Shown here: piece after piece, positions 54,023 to 63,546 of the stretch | Layout of the letters: every line of letters starts with the position of its first letter | Numbering within the stretch: position 1 is the first letter of the stretch | Origin: Methylobacter sp. KS41 | GTDB taxonomy: Bacteria > Pseudomonadota > Gammaproteobacteria > Methylococcales > Methylomonadaceae | Reading direction: 5' to 3' | Length of the DNA stretch: 64,000 nucleotides | NCBI GenBank assembly: GCA_002862125.1 | Contig: PHSP01000003.1 | Coordinates: 124,001 to 188,000 of the forward strand | Notes under the pieces: generated by a model | Databases searched by the model: none | The model's input: only the letters and a program-made list of their open reading frames with translations | Told to the model about the DNA's origin: nothing | Program-made: the position numbers and the translations under genes

Positions 54023-54399
54023 GAGCAGTTAGATATGATCCTGTGTCCTGAGGATATTTTTTGAAAGTGTGTTGTTTGCGCAACCCGCGCAGGGTGTTTG
54101 CTTGCTCAACGAAGGAAAAAAGAAAATGAGCGATCAGCTTGATGCCACGTTTATTTTCTTAGAAAGCCCGCTACGACGCCTGATTAAAATCGCCTTCCAG
54201 TCTTATGGCTAATCAAGGTTGTCTTAACCCGATAGATACTCAGCTTCCCGAATAGACAATATCATCTTTATTTTACATCAAGATGAAACTTTACCTGAAA
54301 ACATTTGCGGGGGCGGGACGGATTTGATTAAAACCTTAACGGGTTCTTGTTTTTCCATCAAGACTCAAAAGTTCCGTGGGATATGACAAGGGTAAATAA
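54023..54399. other. Intergenic region, no gene seen
   Basis: About 380 bases between the porin start and the end of the membrane protein gene; porin promoter expected here. I see no clear motif. The open frame 54347-54550 on the plus strand mostly covers the end of the minus-strand gene and is not called. Confidence 0.4.
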
Positions 54400-55113
54400 T
54401 TATTTATTAACCTCAAAAATACCCTTGTATGAGACATACATCATTGTTGAAGTCAGCATATACAAAACCGGCGTTAACAGAGGCGTTACCGATGTGCAAA
54501 GTATCGCCTCTGCAAATATAAACCCCAGCATCTTATACATGGCATTCTGATTTCTGCTAACCGCGTAATTACCCTCTTCAATCGCCTGACTCCAGCTATA
54601 GTTTTTAAACAGCATCAACGGATAACTGTACCAGCTGGCAAAAGTAGTCAGCATTAACAAGGTAAACATCAAGGTGATATCAGAATATGAATAAATCCAG
54701 TCAGCTATCTCGCGAGTTGATTTTTGGTTCAGGTTCTCCGGCGTTAACTCCCAAAAAAAGAAGAACTGGCCAATTTTATAAAATTCACCCGTAAAAAGAT
54801 TGGCTACAACCATAAACACAAACCAAAACACCATAATAGCGCCTGCCGCTAATACCGCTAACGGCAAGCTTTTATTAACCGCCCAGTAAAAGCCTACCGG
54901 ATTTTCTGCCGAATATTTAAGGTCGATGTATTTTGCGACGCCAACGCCGACAAATAAAGTCGTTACAGAAACTAAAATACCAAGCGCCAGGGAAGCTCGT
55001 CCAACCGTCATAAGAATGCCGGTAAACAACGTGTATCCAGCCCAAACCCAGGGGCCGCGGCTAACAAAAAGTAATGATTGTTTGAGCCAGTGGCTGAACT
55101 TTGCCTTTTTCAC
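54400..55113 (-). CDS. Hypothetical membrane protein, five to six helices
   Basis: A 237-residue integral membrane protein. Hydrophobic segments are [72 protein letters not shown] and [19 protein letters not shown]. It resembles the uncharacterised BPSS1780-type membrane proteins, but I am not certain. The ATG overlaps the trpS stop by four bases, so it is the last gene of the spmAB-mtaB-trpS row. Confidence 0.7.
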   Translation of the reverse strand: MKKAKFSHWLKQSLLFVSRGPWVWAGYTLFTGILMTVGRASLALGILVSVTTLFVGVGVAKYIDLKYSAENPVGFYWAVNKSLPLAVLAAGAIMVFWFVFMVVANLFTGEFYKIGQFFFFWELTPENLNQKSTREIADWIYSYSDITLMFTLLMLTTFASWYSYPLMLFKNYSWSQAIEEGNYAVSRNQNAMYKMLGFIFAEAILCTSVTPLLTPVLYMLTSTMMYVSYKGIFEVNK

Positions 55114-56132
55114 GATGAAATTCTGGAAATGCCTACGGCTTTGCGTAATTCCTTAATAAATGGCGCGCTGACCGCGCGCGCTTTCAGCGCGCCTTCCTGC
55201 AATTGTTCCTCGATATGCTCCGGCGCTTGCAATAAAGCCTCGTAGCGTTCCCGTGCCGGGGTGATATGATCATTAATATGCTCGAATAACACCCGCTTCA
55301 TTTCACCCCAGGCAATGCCTTCCGCATAGCGTTGACGTATTTCATGCACCTCCTCCCTTGTGGCAAAAGCTTTGTATATGCTGAACAAGGTGCAATTATC
55401 CGGGTCTTTTGGCTCCCCCGGCTCTAAAGAATTGGTTTTGATTTTATTAATCAATTTTCTTAATTTTTTCTCAGGCTCGAATAAAGGAATCGTATTGTTG
55501 TAGCTTTTGCTCATTTTGCGCCCGTCAAGACCGGACAAAGTCGCGCCATGCTCGTCAATCACAGCCTCCGGCAAGACAAAGTGTTCGCCAAAAATGTGAT
55601 TAAATCGTCCGGCAATATCCCTGGCCATTTCAATATGCTGTACCTGATCCTTGCCTACCGGGACTTTGTTGGCGTTAAACATCAGAATATCTGCCGCCAT
55701 AAGAATCGGGTAACTGAATAAACCCATCGTAATCCCTTTATCGGGATCGTTTTCTCCGCCTTGTTCATTTTCAGCAACCGCCGCTTTATAGGCATGCGCT
55801 CTATTCATCAAGCCTTTGGACGCAACACAGGTCAACATCCACGTCAATTCCATAATTTCCGGAACATCCGACTGCCGGTAAAAAACCGCGTTTGCAGTAT
55901 CCAGCCCCAAAGCCAGCCAAGTTGCCGCGATTTCCAGACTGGATTGCCGGACTCTTTCCGGCTCCTGACATTTAATCAAGGCATGATAGTCAGCGAGAAA
56001 ATAAAACGGCGAGACATTTTCATCTTTACTGGCTGCAATAGCGGGCCTGATAGCGCCGACATAGTTGCCCAAATGCGGAGTGCCGGTGGTAGTAATACCG
56101 GTTAAAATTATTTTTTTAGTCATGTGTTCCAT
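55110..56132 (-). CDS. trpS: Tryptophan-tRNA ligase
   Basis: A 340-residue class I aminoacyl-tRNA synthetase charging tRNA-Trp. The HIGH-type motif is [12 protein letters not shown], the Trp-binding region follows ([20 protein letters not shown]), then [31 protein letters not shown], and the KMSKS loop [10 protein letters not shown]. An internal ATG three codons later (56123) is an equally good start; both lack a strong ribosome-binding site. Confidence 0.93.
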   Translation of the reverse strand: MEHMTKKIILTGITTTGTPHLGNYVGAIRPAIAASKDENVSPFYFLADYHALIKCQEPERVRQSSLEIAATWLALGLDTANAVFYRQSDVPEIMELTWMLTCVASKGLMNRAHAYKAAVAENEQGGENDPDKGITMGLFSYPILMAADILMFNANKVPVGKDQVQHIEMARDIAGRFNHIFGEHFVLPEAVIDEHGATLSGLDGRKMSKSYNNTIPLFEPEKKLRKLINKIKTNSLEPGEPKDPDNCTLFSIYKAFATREEVHEIRQRYAEGIAWGEMKRVLFEHINDHITPARERYEALLQAPEHIEEQLQEGALKARAVSAPFIKELRKAVGISRISS

Positions 56133-56192
56133 CTTTTTAGCTTATTGCGGTTGAAATATTACATAACTGAAGTTAGGCAAGCCATAGAAAAT

Positions 56193-56227
56193 AACACGAA
56201 GACACGAAGAAATAAAAACTTCGTGTT
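56193..56227 (-). repeat. Hairpin AACACGAAG/CTTCGTGTT before trpS
   Basis: Nine-base arms with a loop of A-rich DNA; on the minus strand the hairpin is followed by ATTTTC. Similar 'cttcgtgtcttcgtg' sequence is found at 43590. It may attenuate transcription from mtaB into trpS. Confidence 0.4.
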
Positions 56228-56280
56228 CTTAGCGTCCTTGCGCCGGTTAAAAAATTATTACAAGGCACTGGGTATCAAGA

Positions 56281-57576
56281 CTAAGCGCCGCCCACAAGAT
56301 CCCCAAAAACACAGCCATCCCCCAGTGCTGTTAATCTCGCCGTAATAGTCTGATTCTCAACCGATTCATCGTTGCGTATCACACAACACACCCGAAGGTA
56401 GTTGGGCGTATAGCCAAACACCCGCTGTTTTCCGCGTTCAAGCGGTTCGCGGTAACCTTCCCACAACACCGGAAACTCACCGCCTATATTGTCCCTGCAA
56501 AACTTTAGCTTCATGTCATTGGCCAATTCATGCAACTGCCGGCTACGCTTTTTTTTAAGCTCATTGGCAACCTGATTGGGTAAAGTTGCGGCTTTTGTTC
56601 CTTCCCGGCTGGAATAGGTGAAGATATGAATATGGCCGAACCCCGTTTGTTTGATGAAGTCAAAACTGTCCTGCCATTCCTGCTCGGTTTCACCGGGGAA
56701 ACCGACGATAATATCGGTAGTGATATTAAAATAAGGGATTTGTGATCTTAATTTATTTACGATAGCGGTAAATTCTTCAGTTTTACAACGCCGCGCCATT
56801 CTGCGCAGCACGGTATCCGAACCGCTTTGCAAGGGCAAATGCAAATGCGGCATCAGGCGTGGATTATGGAATAGCATAAAGAAATCCTCCGGCAATTCCC
56901 AAGGCTCCAAAGAACCAAGCCTAAGTCTTGGGATGTCTGTTTCAGCCAGGATAGCTTTGATCAAATCAGACAAATTGTTGCCCAAATCACTGCCATAGCC
57001 TCCTAAATGCACGCCCGTCAAAATAACTTCTGTGATGCCTTGCCGATGCAGGGCATTGATTTCATCGATGACGGCCTGCACAGGGCGGCTCGCTTCTTCG
57101 CCGCGCGCCACGGTGACAATGCAAAACGTGCAGCGGTAACGGCAGCCATCCTGTACCTTAACAAAAGCGCGTTGTCTCCCGCGCGTGAACAATGAGATTT
57201 CACCGGGTTCCGTGGACATGGCTGGCATGGCATCCATGTCAAGTTCAGTTAAGGTTTTTTCCACCAGCTGATCCTTATCCTTGTTACTGATCACCAGATC
57301 CACGCCCATTAGAGACTCCGCTTCCTCCTGATTCAAGGTAGCGTAGCAGCCGCTGACAACCAGTTTGGCGTGCGGGTTGTCGCGGTGTATTTTGCGTATC
57401 AGATTGCGCGATTTTCTGGCGGCGTCCTGCGTAACCGCGCAAGAATTGATCACAATCAAATTCGCGGCTTCCGCCTGTTTGGTAATTGAATGGCCGGATT
57501 TTTGGAACACTTGCGCCCAGGTTTCCAATTCCGCTTCATTAAGACGGCAGCCGAGTGTTTTAAGGTGAACTTTCAT
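56281..57576 (-). CDS. mtaB: tRNA methylthiotransferase MtaB-like (MiaB/RimO family)
   Basis: A 431-residue radical SAM methylthiotransferase. The N-terminal domain has the three cluster Cys: C10 in TLGCRLNEAE, INSCAVTQDA and VVSGCYATLNQ. The radical SAM motif is QDGCRYRCTFCIVTVARGEE, followed by GVHLGGYG and a C-terminal TRAM-like part. The ITKQAEA..NSCAVT pattern fits MtaB, which modifies t6A37 in tRNA, better than MiaB. Starts 4 bases after the stop of the SpmAB-like gene. Confidence 0.88.
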   Translation of the reverse strand: MKVHLKTLGCRLNEAELETWAQVFQKSGHSITKQAEAANLIVINSCAVTQDAARKSRNLIRKIHRDNPHAKLVVSGCYATLNQEEAESLMGVDLVISNKDKDQLVEKTLTELDMDAMPAMSTEPGEISLFTRGRQRAFVKVQDGCRYRCTFCIVTVARGEEASRPVQAVIDEINALHRQGITEVILTGVHLGGYGSDLGNNLSDLIKAILAETDIPRLRLGSLEPWELPEDFFMLFHNPRLMPHLHLPLQSGSDTVLRRMARRCKTEEFTAIVNKLRSQIPYFNITTDIIVGFPGETEQEWQDSFDFIKQTGFGHIHIFTYSSREGTKAATLPNQVANELKKKRSRQLHELANDMKLKFCRDNIGGEFPVLWEGYREPLERGKQRVFGYTPNYLRVCCVIRNDESVENQTITARLTALGDGCVFGDLVGGA

Positions 57577-57579
57577 TTA

Positions 57580-58809
57580 TCATCCAAAGAACCAGTAAGC
57601 GACGAAAATCGCGGCAATAATGCCTGCAAAATCCGCTATTATCCCACAGGCGGCGGCATGCCGGATACGTTTGATGCCCACCGAGCCAAAGTAAATAGCC
57701 AGCACATAAAAAGTGGTTTCTGTGCTGCCTTGCACGATCGATGATAAACGTCCTGCAAACGAATCCGCGCCCAGTGTTTTCATCGTGTCAATCATCATCG
57801 CTCTTGAGCCGCTGCCGCTAAAAGGTTTCATCAAGGCGGTAGGAAGAGCGTCGACAAAGCGATCATCAAGCCTGAAATAATGCGCGATTGTTCTTGCCAG
57901 ATCAGCGAGCAAATCCAGCGCGCCGCTGGCCCTGAACACGCCAATGGCAGCCAGCATGGCGACCAGGTAGGGTATGATGAGTATGGCTGTATGAAAGCCT
58001 TCTTTGGCGCCTTCTATAAAAGCATCATAGGCGTTGACACCCTTGTAAATTGCGCCAAAAATGAAGCTGATGACTAATGAAAACAGAATCAAGTTGCTGA
58101 TGGCTGCCGATTGCTGGAGCATTTGCTGTTGCGGCAAACTGGAAAAATACGCCAATAGACCGCCAACCATCAGTGTGAAGCCGCCCATGTAAGCCATAAC
58201 GACTCTGTCCAGCAAATTTATTTTCTGCACGGCGGCAACGGCAAGCAAACCGGTCAGCGTTGATACATACGTAGCGATTAAAATCGGAATAAACACATCA
58301 GTGGGATTGGCCGCGCCGAGTTGGGCGCGATACGTAAAAATCGTCACCGGAAATAATGTAACTCCCGAGGTATTGATAACCAGAAACAGAATTTGCGCAT
58401 TGCTGGCGGTGTCCGGGTCAGGGTTAAGCGTTTGCAGTTCCTTCATGGCTTTAATACCCAACGGCGTTGCCGCGTTGTCCAATCCCAGGGCATTGGCGGA
58501 AATATTCATCACGATGGCCCCTAACGCCGGATGGCCTTTTGGCACATCAGGCATTAAGCGGCTAAATAAAGGCGTGAGACTTTGCGTTAGCAACTGGGTG
58601 AACCCGCTTTTTTCGCCAATCCTCATAATACCCAGCCAAAATGCCAGTACGCCGGTTAAGCCAAGCGAAATTTCAAAGGCGGACTTTGACATGCTGAACA
58701 TGGCCGCCATGATTTGCGCAAAAACCTGCTGGTCGCCCAGGAAAATCATTTTAAAAAATGCGGTAAAAAAAGCGGCGAGAAAAAAGCAAATCCAGATGAT
58801 ATTAAGCAC
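57580..58809 (-). CDS. SpmA-SpmB fusion, nucleoside-recognition (Gate) membrane protein
   Basis: A 409-residue membrane protein with two Gate-domain halves joined: an SpmA-like half (MIRIGEKSGFTQLLTQSLTPLF-type, ANALGLDNAATPLGIKAMKE, NTSGVTLFPVTI) and an SpmB-like half (GAKEGFHTAILIIPYLVAML, ALMKPFSGSGSRAMMIDTMK, VQGSTETTFYVLAIYFG). In Bacillus the separate proteins act in spore core dehydration. Fused forms occur in many non-sporulating Gram-negatives with unknown role, perhaps in transport. It is first gene of the row leading to mtaB, trpS and a membrane protein. Confidence 0.88.
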   Translation of the reverse strand: MLNIIWICFFLAAFFTAFFKMIFLGDQQVFAQIMAAMFSMSKSAFEISLGLTGVLAFWLGIMRIGEKSGFTQLLTQSLTPLFSRLMPDVPKGHPALGAIVMNISANALGLDNAATPLGIKAMKELQTLNPDPDTASNAQILFLVINTSGVTLFPVTIFTYRAQLGAANPTDVFIPILIATYVSTLTGLLAVAAVQKINLLDRVVMAYMGGFTLMVGGLLAYFSSLPQQQMLQQSAAISNLILFSLVISFIFGAIYKGVNAYDAFIEGAKEGFHTAILIIPYLVAMLAAIGVFRASGALDLLADLARTIAHYFRLDDRFVDALPTALMKPFSGSGSRAMMIDTMKTLGADSFAGRLSSIVQGSTETTFYVLAIYFGSVGIKRIRHAAACGIIADFAGIIAAIFVAYWFFG

Positions 58810-59094
58810 AATCGAAAAAAAGTTTAGTAACTGTTGACTTATTCTATTGCCTGGAAGCTTTGGTTGTCTTGTTTTTAAGGAAAAAAGAGGGGATTTGACC
58901 GGGCAATATTAAAATACGCCAGAAAAAAATTGAAAACGAATGATTTCAATCGGCGTAAAGAAGTCATCCGGAAAAAGTCATGAGATTTTTTCGATTAGAG
59001 ATTAATATGGCGCAAATAATACCTCATTTGAATGCGTATTCAACGGAATGTCCTGACTCCGATTTTATGATGGAGCTTAACTCTGGAGAACATT

Positions 59095-60168
59095 ATGAGC
59101 ATCCGGTTCCTGGTTTCATTGCTGCTGTGCATTTACGCGACCACAATTTACAGCGCTGAAAATCACGCAATCTCGTGCCGGCCCTTTTATGGCCGGTTGA
59201 GCGGCTTAAAGTTGCAGCAACCGCCGGGGCGGGTGCTGCTTGTGCCTTTATTGAGCAGTGATCCGTATACGAATGAGGGATCAAGGTGGTCTGAGCAACC
59301 CGCCCGCACTCTGGAAGCCTTTTACCGGAAACGGTTTAATGCGGATGTTAAGCTAATGCGGAATGTCTGGAGCTGGACGGATTATTACCGGCAAGTCGGG
59401 CAAATGGTGCGGCAGACACCTCTTTTCGACAGGGTTATTTTCATCAGTCATGGCGGCTTCGACGGTCCGATACTCAATAATACCGTGTTTTGGAAGGATT
59501 TTCAGGTAACCGGGAGCAAAGGCAAATTGCTGCAGTATTCCGAGTCGCAGCCGGGACTAAAGAACACGCTGTCCCTCACCTATGACACCCAAAAAAACCG
59601 CATATTCAGCGACTATATGACCTCGCATTGGCAGGAATTGGCGTCGATGTCATTCTCCGGTATCTGGCATCTGCTTACGGAACTTGAAAAACAGTTGCTG
59701 CCGCTGGACAGTGCTTGTTACCAGCGTTTCTGTCCGCCGGATAGACTGGCTGAACTGCAGGGACAGCAGCTTGAATACCAGCTCCATCTCTGTGAACTTT
59801 TTTGCCGCAAATCTCTTTTCAAGTTAAATACATCTGCTGAGATATCCCCTGAACGGTTCTTTTACTTCACAAAATCCCTGAGTTCGCTGGTAACGGCAAA
59901 CGGCCTGATTTTTTTCGGCGCCTGCAATCCAGGCACTCCGGCGCCGGAAAAAGTTGCGAAGCGGGATGAACCCGGTTTTTTGATCAACTCAACCCTTGCG
60001 GGCGGGCCGTACAGGAGCTATGTGAATCTGGCTAGCGCGGCAACCGGCCGCATCACCGCCGGACCGATAGGAGATAGCAGAGGCGAGGACATTGTAAACC
60101 GGATTATTTTGTTTGAGAACGGCAGTCCGCAACGGAATTTATGCGTCGCCGCTCCCGCAGTGAAGTGA
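59095..60168 (+). CDS. Secreted hypothetical protein with caspase-like His/Cys pair
   Basis: A 357-residue exported protein (signal FLVSLLLCIYATTIYSA). Named function is unknown to me. Two short features fit a clan CD (caspase/gingipain-like) fold: a hydrophobic strand ending in His-Gly, RVIFISHGGFDGP (His119), and a later strand ending in Ala-Cys, LIFFGACNPGTP (Cys277). GRVLLVPLLSSDPYTNEGSR near the N-terminus could be the first strand. Several further Cys (CYQRFCPP, LCELFC) may form disulfides. GGAG before ATG. It is convergent with another secreted protein showing the same pair. Confidence 0.7.
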   Translation: MSIRFLVSLLLCIYATTIYSAENHAISCRPFYGRLSGLKLQQPPGRVLLVPLLSSDPYTNEGSRWSEQPARTLEAFYRKRFNADVKLMRNVWSWTDYYRQVGQMVRQTPLFDRVIFISHGGFDGPILNNTVFWKDFQVTGSKGKLLQYSESQPGLKNTLSLTYDTQKNRIFSDYMTSHWQELASMSFSGIWHLLTELEKQLLPLDSACYQRFCPPDRLAELQGQQLEYQLHLCELFCRKSLFKLNTSAEISPERFFYFTKSLSSLVTANGLIFFGACNPGTPAPEKVAKRDEPGFLINSTLAGGPYRSYVNLASAATGRITAGPIGDSRGEDIVNRIILFENGSPQRNLCVAAPAVK

Positions 60169-60237
60169 TCATGTGGAAAGCGGTAATTTAGTTAAAAATT
60201 TCAAGTTCGAAGGAAGTGCTCTGTATATCGGCGTACA

Positions 60238-61011
60238 CTATTGCCGGCTCATGGTTAAGGCGCTATTTGCGCCAAAAACCGACTTTCCCGCTTTGGCTGA
60301 AATTCGCTGGTATTTGGCATAGGCGTTGCCGGCGGAACTGCGCAGCTCCGCTTCACTCGCATGATTGGCGAAACCCCGCGCAACCGCTTCCAATACATAG
60401 GCTTCCGGCGCCATGAAGCTGAATGTGGTTACTACCGGCTTTGCACCTGCGTCAAGCAAATGCCCGGTGAAAAAATCATCGCTCAGGCAGGCCAGAACAA
60501 CTGCTTGCTTATCATGCCCTGCGTGTTTCGGAAAGCGTTCTATGATTGGCAGGTTTTGTTCGTCCATTAAGCCATCATGGCCGATGAATACCACCATTTC
60601 CCGGTTTTCAGCATTGGGCGGAGTGGCTGCTTGTTGCATAAAGTCAAGCATCGCCTGGTCAATCCGGCTGCCGCGGTAGGCATCGGCGGTAACGGTCAGT
60701 TTGTCCTTCCAGGCAAACTGGCAGCGCTCCAATATGGTATCGCTAATATTATTTTCGCACCCCAGCTTACGCCAGCCATCCGCCTTGCTCAAAAAGGTTT
60801 TCACGCCATAAGCCGCGCCCCAATAGAGATTGCTGCGAGGATCATCGCCATTGCCGATTTTCGCAGGAACGGGCACGATGCCTTGAGACGCGTTGTCGAC
60901 CAGGGACACAATGACATAAATATGCGTGTTTGGCATGGCTGCGGTATAGGACGGCAATACCGTAAAATACAGCATGCAGAATAAACAAATCGAGCGTAGA
61001 GTGTTGGTCAT
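60238..61011 (-). CDS. Secreted hypothetical protein with caspase-like His/Cys pair, convergent partner
   Basis: A 257-residue exported protein from the ATG at 61011 (AGGG upstream); a TTG at 61038 would add nine residues. The signal is ICLFCMLYFTVLPSYTAAMP. The first strand is THIYVIVSLVDNASQGIV. MVVFIGHDGLMDE (His145) and QAVVLACLSDDFFTGHLLDAG (split; Cys175) place a His and a Cys as in clan CD peptidases. Two further Cys (KLGCENN, LERCQFA) may form a disulfide. Protease activity is inferred only from motif placement. Family not recognised. Confidence 0.7.
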   Translation of the reverse strand: MTNTLRSICLFCMLYFTVLPSYTAAMPNTHIYVIVSLVDNASQGIVPVPAKIGNGDDPRSNLYWGAAYGVKTFLSKADGWRKLGCENNISDTILERCQFAWKDKLTVTADAYRGSRIDQAMLDFMQQAATPPNAENREMVVFIGHDGLMDEQNLPIIERFPKHAGHDKQAVVLACLSDDFFTGHLLDAGAKPVVTTFSFMAPEAYVLEAVARGFANHASEAELRSSAGNAYAKYQRISAKAGKSVFGANSALTMSRQ

Positions 61012-61455
61012 GTGTATAACCCTGCTAAATGACAACAAAATTTCATTTGGGTGTATTTATGTTTCATAACAATAGGATGGGTTGATCGAGCTTGGAACCT
61101 GATTGTGAGAGTGTCCGTGTTTCTAAAACTCAAGGGACATATAGGGTGATTAATTGTCCATCGCTATGAGTTGATATTGACACATTCGATTAAGTATTCA
61201 GCGTTATTAACTTATTTGTTAATACATATCATAGGTTTCCGTCAAATATAAGCTGATCAATAACCATCCAAATTTGAATTGCTGTCAACGGACACGGACA
61301 ATAATTCGAAAAAACATATTAGGAGTTGGTTTTACAGTTACATTTTTTATCCCTTATGCCCTCCTGGATTAATTTATTTCGATACAACTGTATATGTTTG
61401 ATGAATGATTAACTTAACGCCCCCAAGCCTTAACCGCAAGTGTAACATAACCCTT
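61012..61455. other. AT-rich intergenic region
   Basis: About 440 bases without a gene. A ten-base inverted repeat, GTGTCCGTGT near 61112 and ACACGGACA near 61292, brackets about 190 bases; it may be a decayed element. Nothing else stands out. Confidence 0.4.
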
Positions 61456-62271
61456 TCAGCCGGATATAATCCGCGAGTTTATGATTCGTCTACCCAAGAC
61501 AGAAAGCTGCGTTTTCAGCGGTTCATCGCGGGAAGCTTGATCGACGTAGTCCAAAATAAGCTTAATTGAGGGAGCATTCAGACCATTTTGCATCTTGCCG
61601 GACAGGGTTGCAGGCAAGGCGTATGCCTGCCGATCGAGCTGAGAACTGGTGATTTCCACGGCGGCGAGGTAAGTATCCAGGTTGTGCAGCCGATGTAGCC
61701 AGCTCAGTGCGTCTTCGGGCCGTATTGGAGCGAGCGGATCAAGGGCGGCTTCCTTCATGATGAAATCGGTCATCAAGCCAAGCAGGACCTCCTTGGCAAA
61801 ATTTCCTGCGCTGTTGAGCACGGATGTCCAATAGTCTTGCCGCGCCTCGGCATCCATGAGCTTGAATGGCTGGTTCAAGGTCCAGGCATCAGGACCAAGC
61901 CCCTGATTTTGAAAAGCGGCGGAGTGGAACGTCCAGGCCTCGTCAGCCAGTATATCTCGAGTCACGAGTGTCGATGCACTGCTGAATTGCAAACTCAAAG
62001 TATCCAGGTAAACATTCGCCATGGCCATGCGGATCGCGTCGACAGCTTCTGCGGACAGCGGATTCTCCTGGTCCTCAGCGGTTTTCTCCAGAAATTCCAG
62101 GGCGATGCGGCCGGAGAAAGTGTCGCCTCTAACTACCCCGTTAGCTAGCGCGGCATATCGATAGCCGCGTTCGGCGAGTTCGTCATAGGCTTGCGCAAGC
62201 AGGCCATGAGTTATCAGTTGGCGGAAGTGGCTCAAGTCGTTTCTTGTCAGCGAGGCCGGATTGGTTGTCAT
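61456..62271 (-). CDS. Hypothetical protein, mainly helical
   Basis: A 271-residue soluble protein with no signal peptide and no family that I recognise. It is rich in Ala/Leu/Asp and looks all-helical: NDLSHFRQLITHGLLAQAYD, YRYAALANGVVRGDTFSGRI, SAEAVDAIRMAMANVYLDTL, and a C-terminal RRIINSRIISG. The regular protein-like composition supports a real gene. A MITE-like element ends 31 bases upstream of its start codon. Confidence 0.65.
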   Translation of the reverse strand: MTTNPASLTRNDLSHFRQLITHGLLAQAYDELAERGYRYAALANGVVRGDTFSGRIALEFLEKTAEDQENPLSAEAVDAIRMAMANVYLDTLSLQFSSASTLVTRDILADEAWTFHSAAFQNQGLGPDAWTLNQPFKLMDAEARQDYWTSVLNSAGNFAKEVLLGLMTDFIMKEAALDPLAPIRPEDALSWLHRLHNLDTYLAAVEITSSQLDRQAYALPATLSGKMQNGLNAPSIKLILDYVDQASRDEPLKTQLSVLGRRIINSRIISG

Positions 62272-62302
62272 AGTCAGCTCAGAGAGTGATTTAATAGTTT
62301 AC

Positions 62303-62440
62303 TTAAATATGGATTAAGAGCTCAACTTTAGACTATGAAATCAAAGGATTATGTTAGCCTGATCCCCGCCTCAACCAATACTCTCGCTTTGGAAAGGGCT
62401 TTTCTGCACGTTAGATGTTCAGCTCTTAATTCGTATTTAA
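62303..62440 (+). mobile_element. MITE-like element, copy 2
   Basis: 138 bases with inverted ends TTAAATATGGATTAAGAGCT and the complement of TTAAATACGAATTAAGAGCT. The interior ATGAAATCAAAGGATTATGT and CTCTCGCTTTGGAAAG match copy 1 and the partial copy at 35749. An 84-codon open frame beginning in it is a by-product. Confidence 0.75.
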
Positions 62441-62914
62441 CATGTGAACGGAATAAAATGACTTCTACCTGCGTGTCTAAATATCAAATAAATAAAGTTA
62501 GAGCAAGATTTAGTTTCCAAAAGCGGATTAAATTTCCAAACCCGGAGGTAGATATTCGTTTTATAACACCTCGCTCTACGTTCGTATAAATGGACTTTTA
62601 TTTTATCAAGTTTAATTGAACCTTAAAACCGGCAATATGCTTCGATAATCGCGAACATAAGTCCTGCCGCAAAATTTAAACGGAGGCATATATCTCTGAA
62701 TTTGTTAACAATTCAATGGTTAAAGCCTTGTTTTTACTCATGGATAATTGTTATGCGCAGGTTTTGAATCGAGAAGTCATCGTTATAGAGGGTGGCATCG
62801 GCTAAAGAAACGACGGTAGCGGCTGCCTTCGAAGAGCAATGATGCTGATTTTTAGCTTGCAAAGCCGCCCGTCAATGTGCTAACAAAGCATCGTTCAATT
62901 AAAAATGACTGGCT
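62441..62914. other. Intergenic region, no gene seen
   Basis: About 470 bases between the repeat element and the next gene. I see no coding or RNA feature. Confidence 0.4.
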
Positions 62915-63328
62915 ATGCAAAAAACGTCTTCAGTACTCAATGTCAAGACTGTTTCAGGGGCGGTGACTTTAATCACCACGGCAATCATTGTGACGCCGCT
63001 TTGCGGCTTGATATTTCAATGTGGCTGTGATTGGCCGTGGTTAGGACTGGACGTTGGGTGTAATTTTTATAAACCGGGAGCAGTTCACCGATGCCCATGG
63101 TGCGCATCCATGCCAACAGGTATATTCTCGACAGGGTCAGCCATAATCAGCAGTGTTTTAACGGCTATGGCGTCATCATCGGCGCTAGCGATGTACCGGT
63201 CCGTAAATGAAGTTGCAGTAAGAACCTTGGGAGGGTTGACGGTATTTATACTTGTAGCGATACTGACTGCCGGGTTAGCAGCCTTATTGCAGAATTATCC
63301 ACTCGGGATAGGAGGTTATTTACGTTAA
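62915..63328 (+). CDS. Hypothetical membrane protein with Cys-rich loop
   Basis: A 137-residue membrane protein with about three hydrophobic segments (VTLITTAIIVTPLCGLIF, STGSAIISSVLTAMASS, LGGLTVFILVAILTAGLAAL). Between the first two is a Cys/Trp loop: QCGCDWPWLGLDVGCNFYKP and HRCPWCASM. Five Cys and one His could bind a metal or form disulfides. No named family is known to me. Start ATG at 62915 in a context without a strong ribosome-binding site. Confidence 0.65.
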   Translation: MQKTSSVLNVKTVSGAVTLITTAIIVTPLCGLIFQCGCDWPWLGLDVGCNFYKPGAVHRCPWCASMPTGIFSTGSAIISSVLTAMASSSALAMYRSVNEVAVRTLGGLTVFILVAILTAGLAALLQNYPLGIGGYLR

Positions 63329-63546
63329 TCCGCCTTAATATAAGCGTCTGAAACGGCTGCTTCCGGCTAAACCCTGCGCTGATTTTTCACGATTTACTGA
63401 TCCTAAGGCCAGCTGAATGTGGATGGCTGCACTCCGTCGCATCGCTTCGGCATTGAGCCATAAACCGTTACAACGCACCGGTTGCTGCTATTTATGATAA
63501 TTCAAATTAAAACTTCTTAAGCCAGCAACATTGCCCCCGGTTTTAC

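Noticed and set aside
61110-61302. GTGTCCGTGT/ACACGGACA inverted repeat as an insertion element
   Set aside because: Arms are only about ten bases, there is no target duplication, and no coding remnant is recognisable.
62335-62589. 84-codon open frame on the plus strand
   Set aside because: It begins inside the MITE-like element and has no protein-like features.
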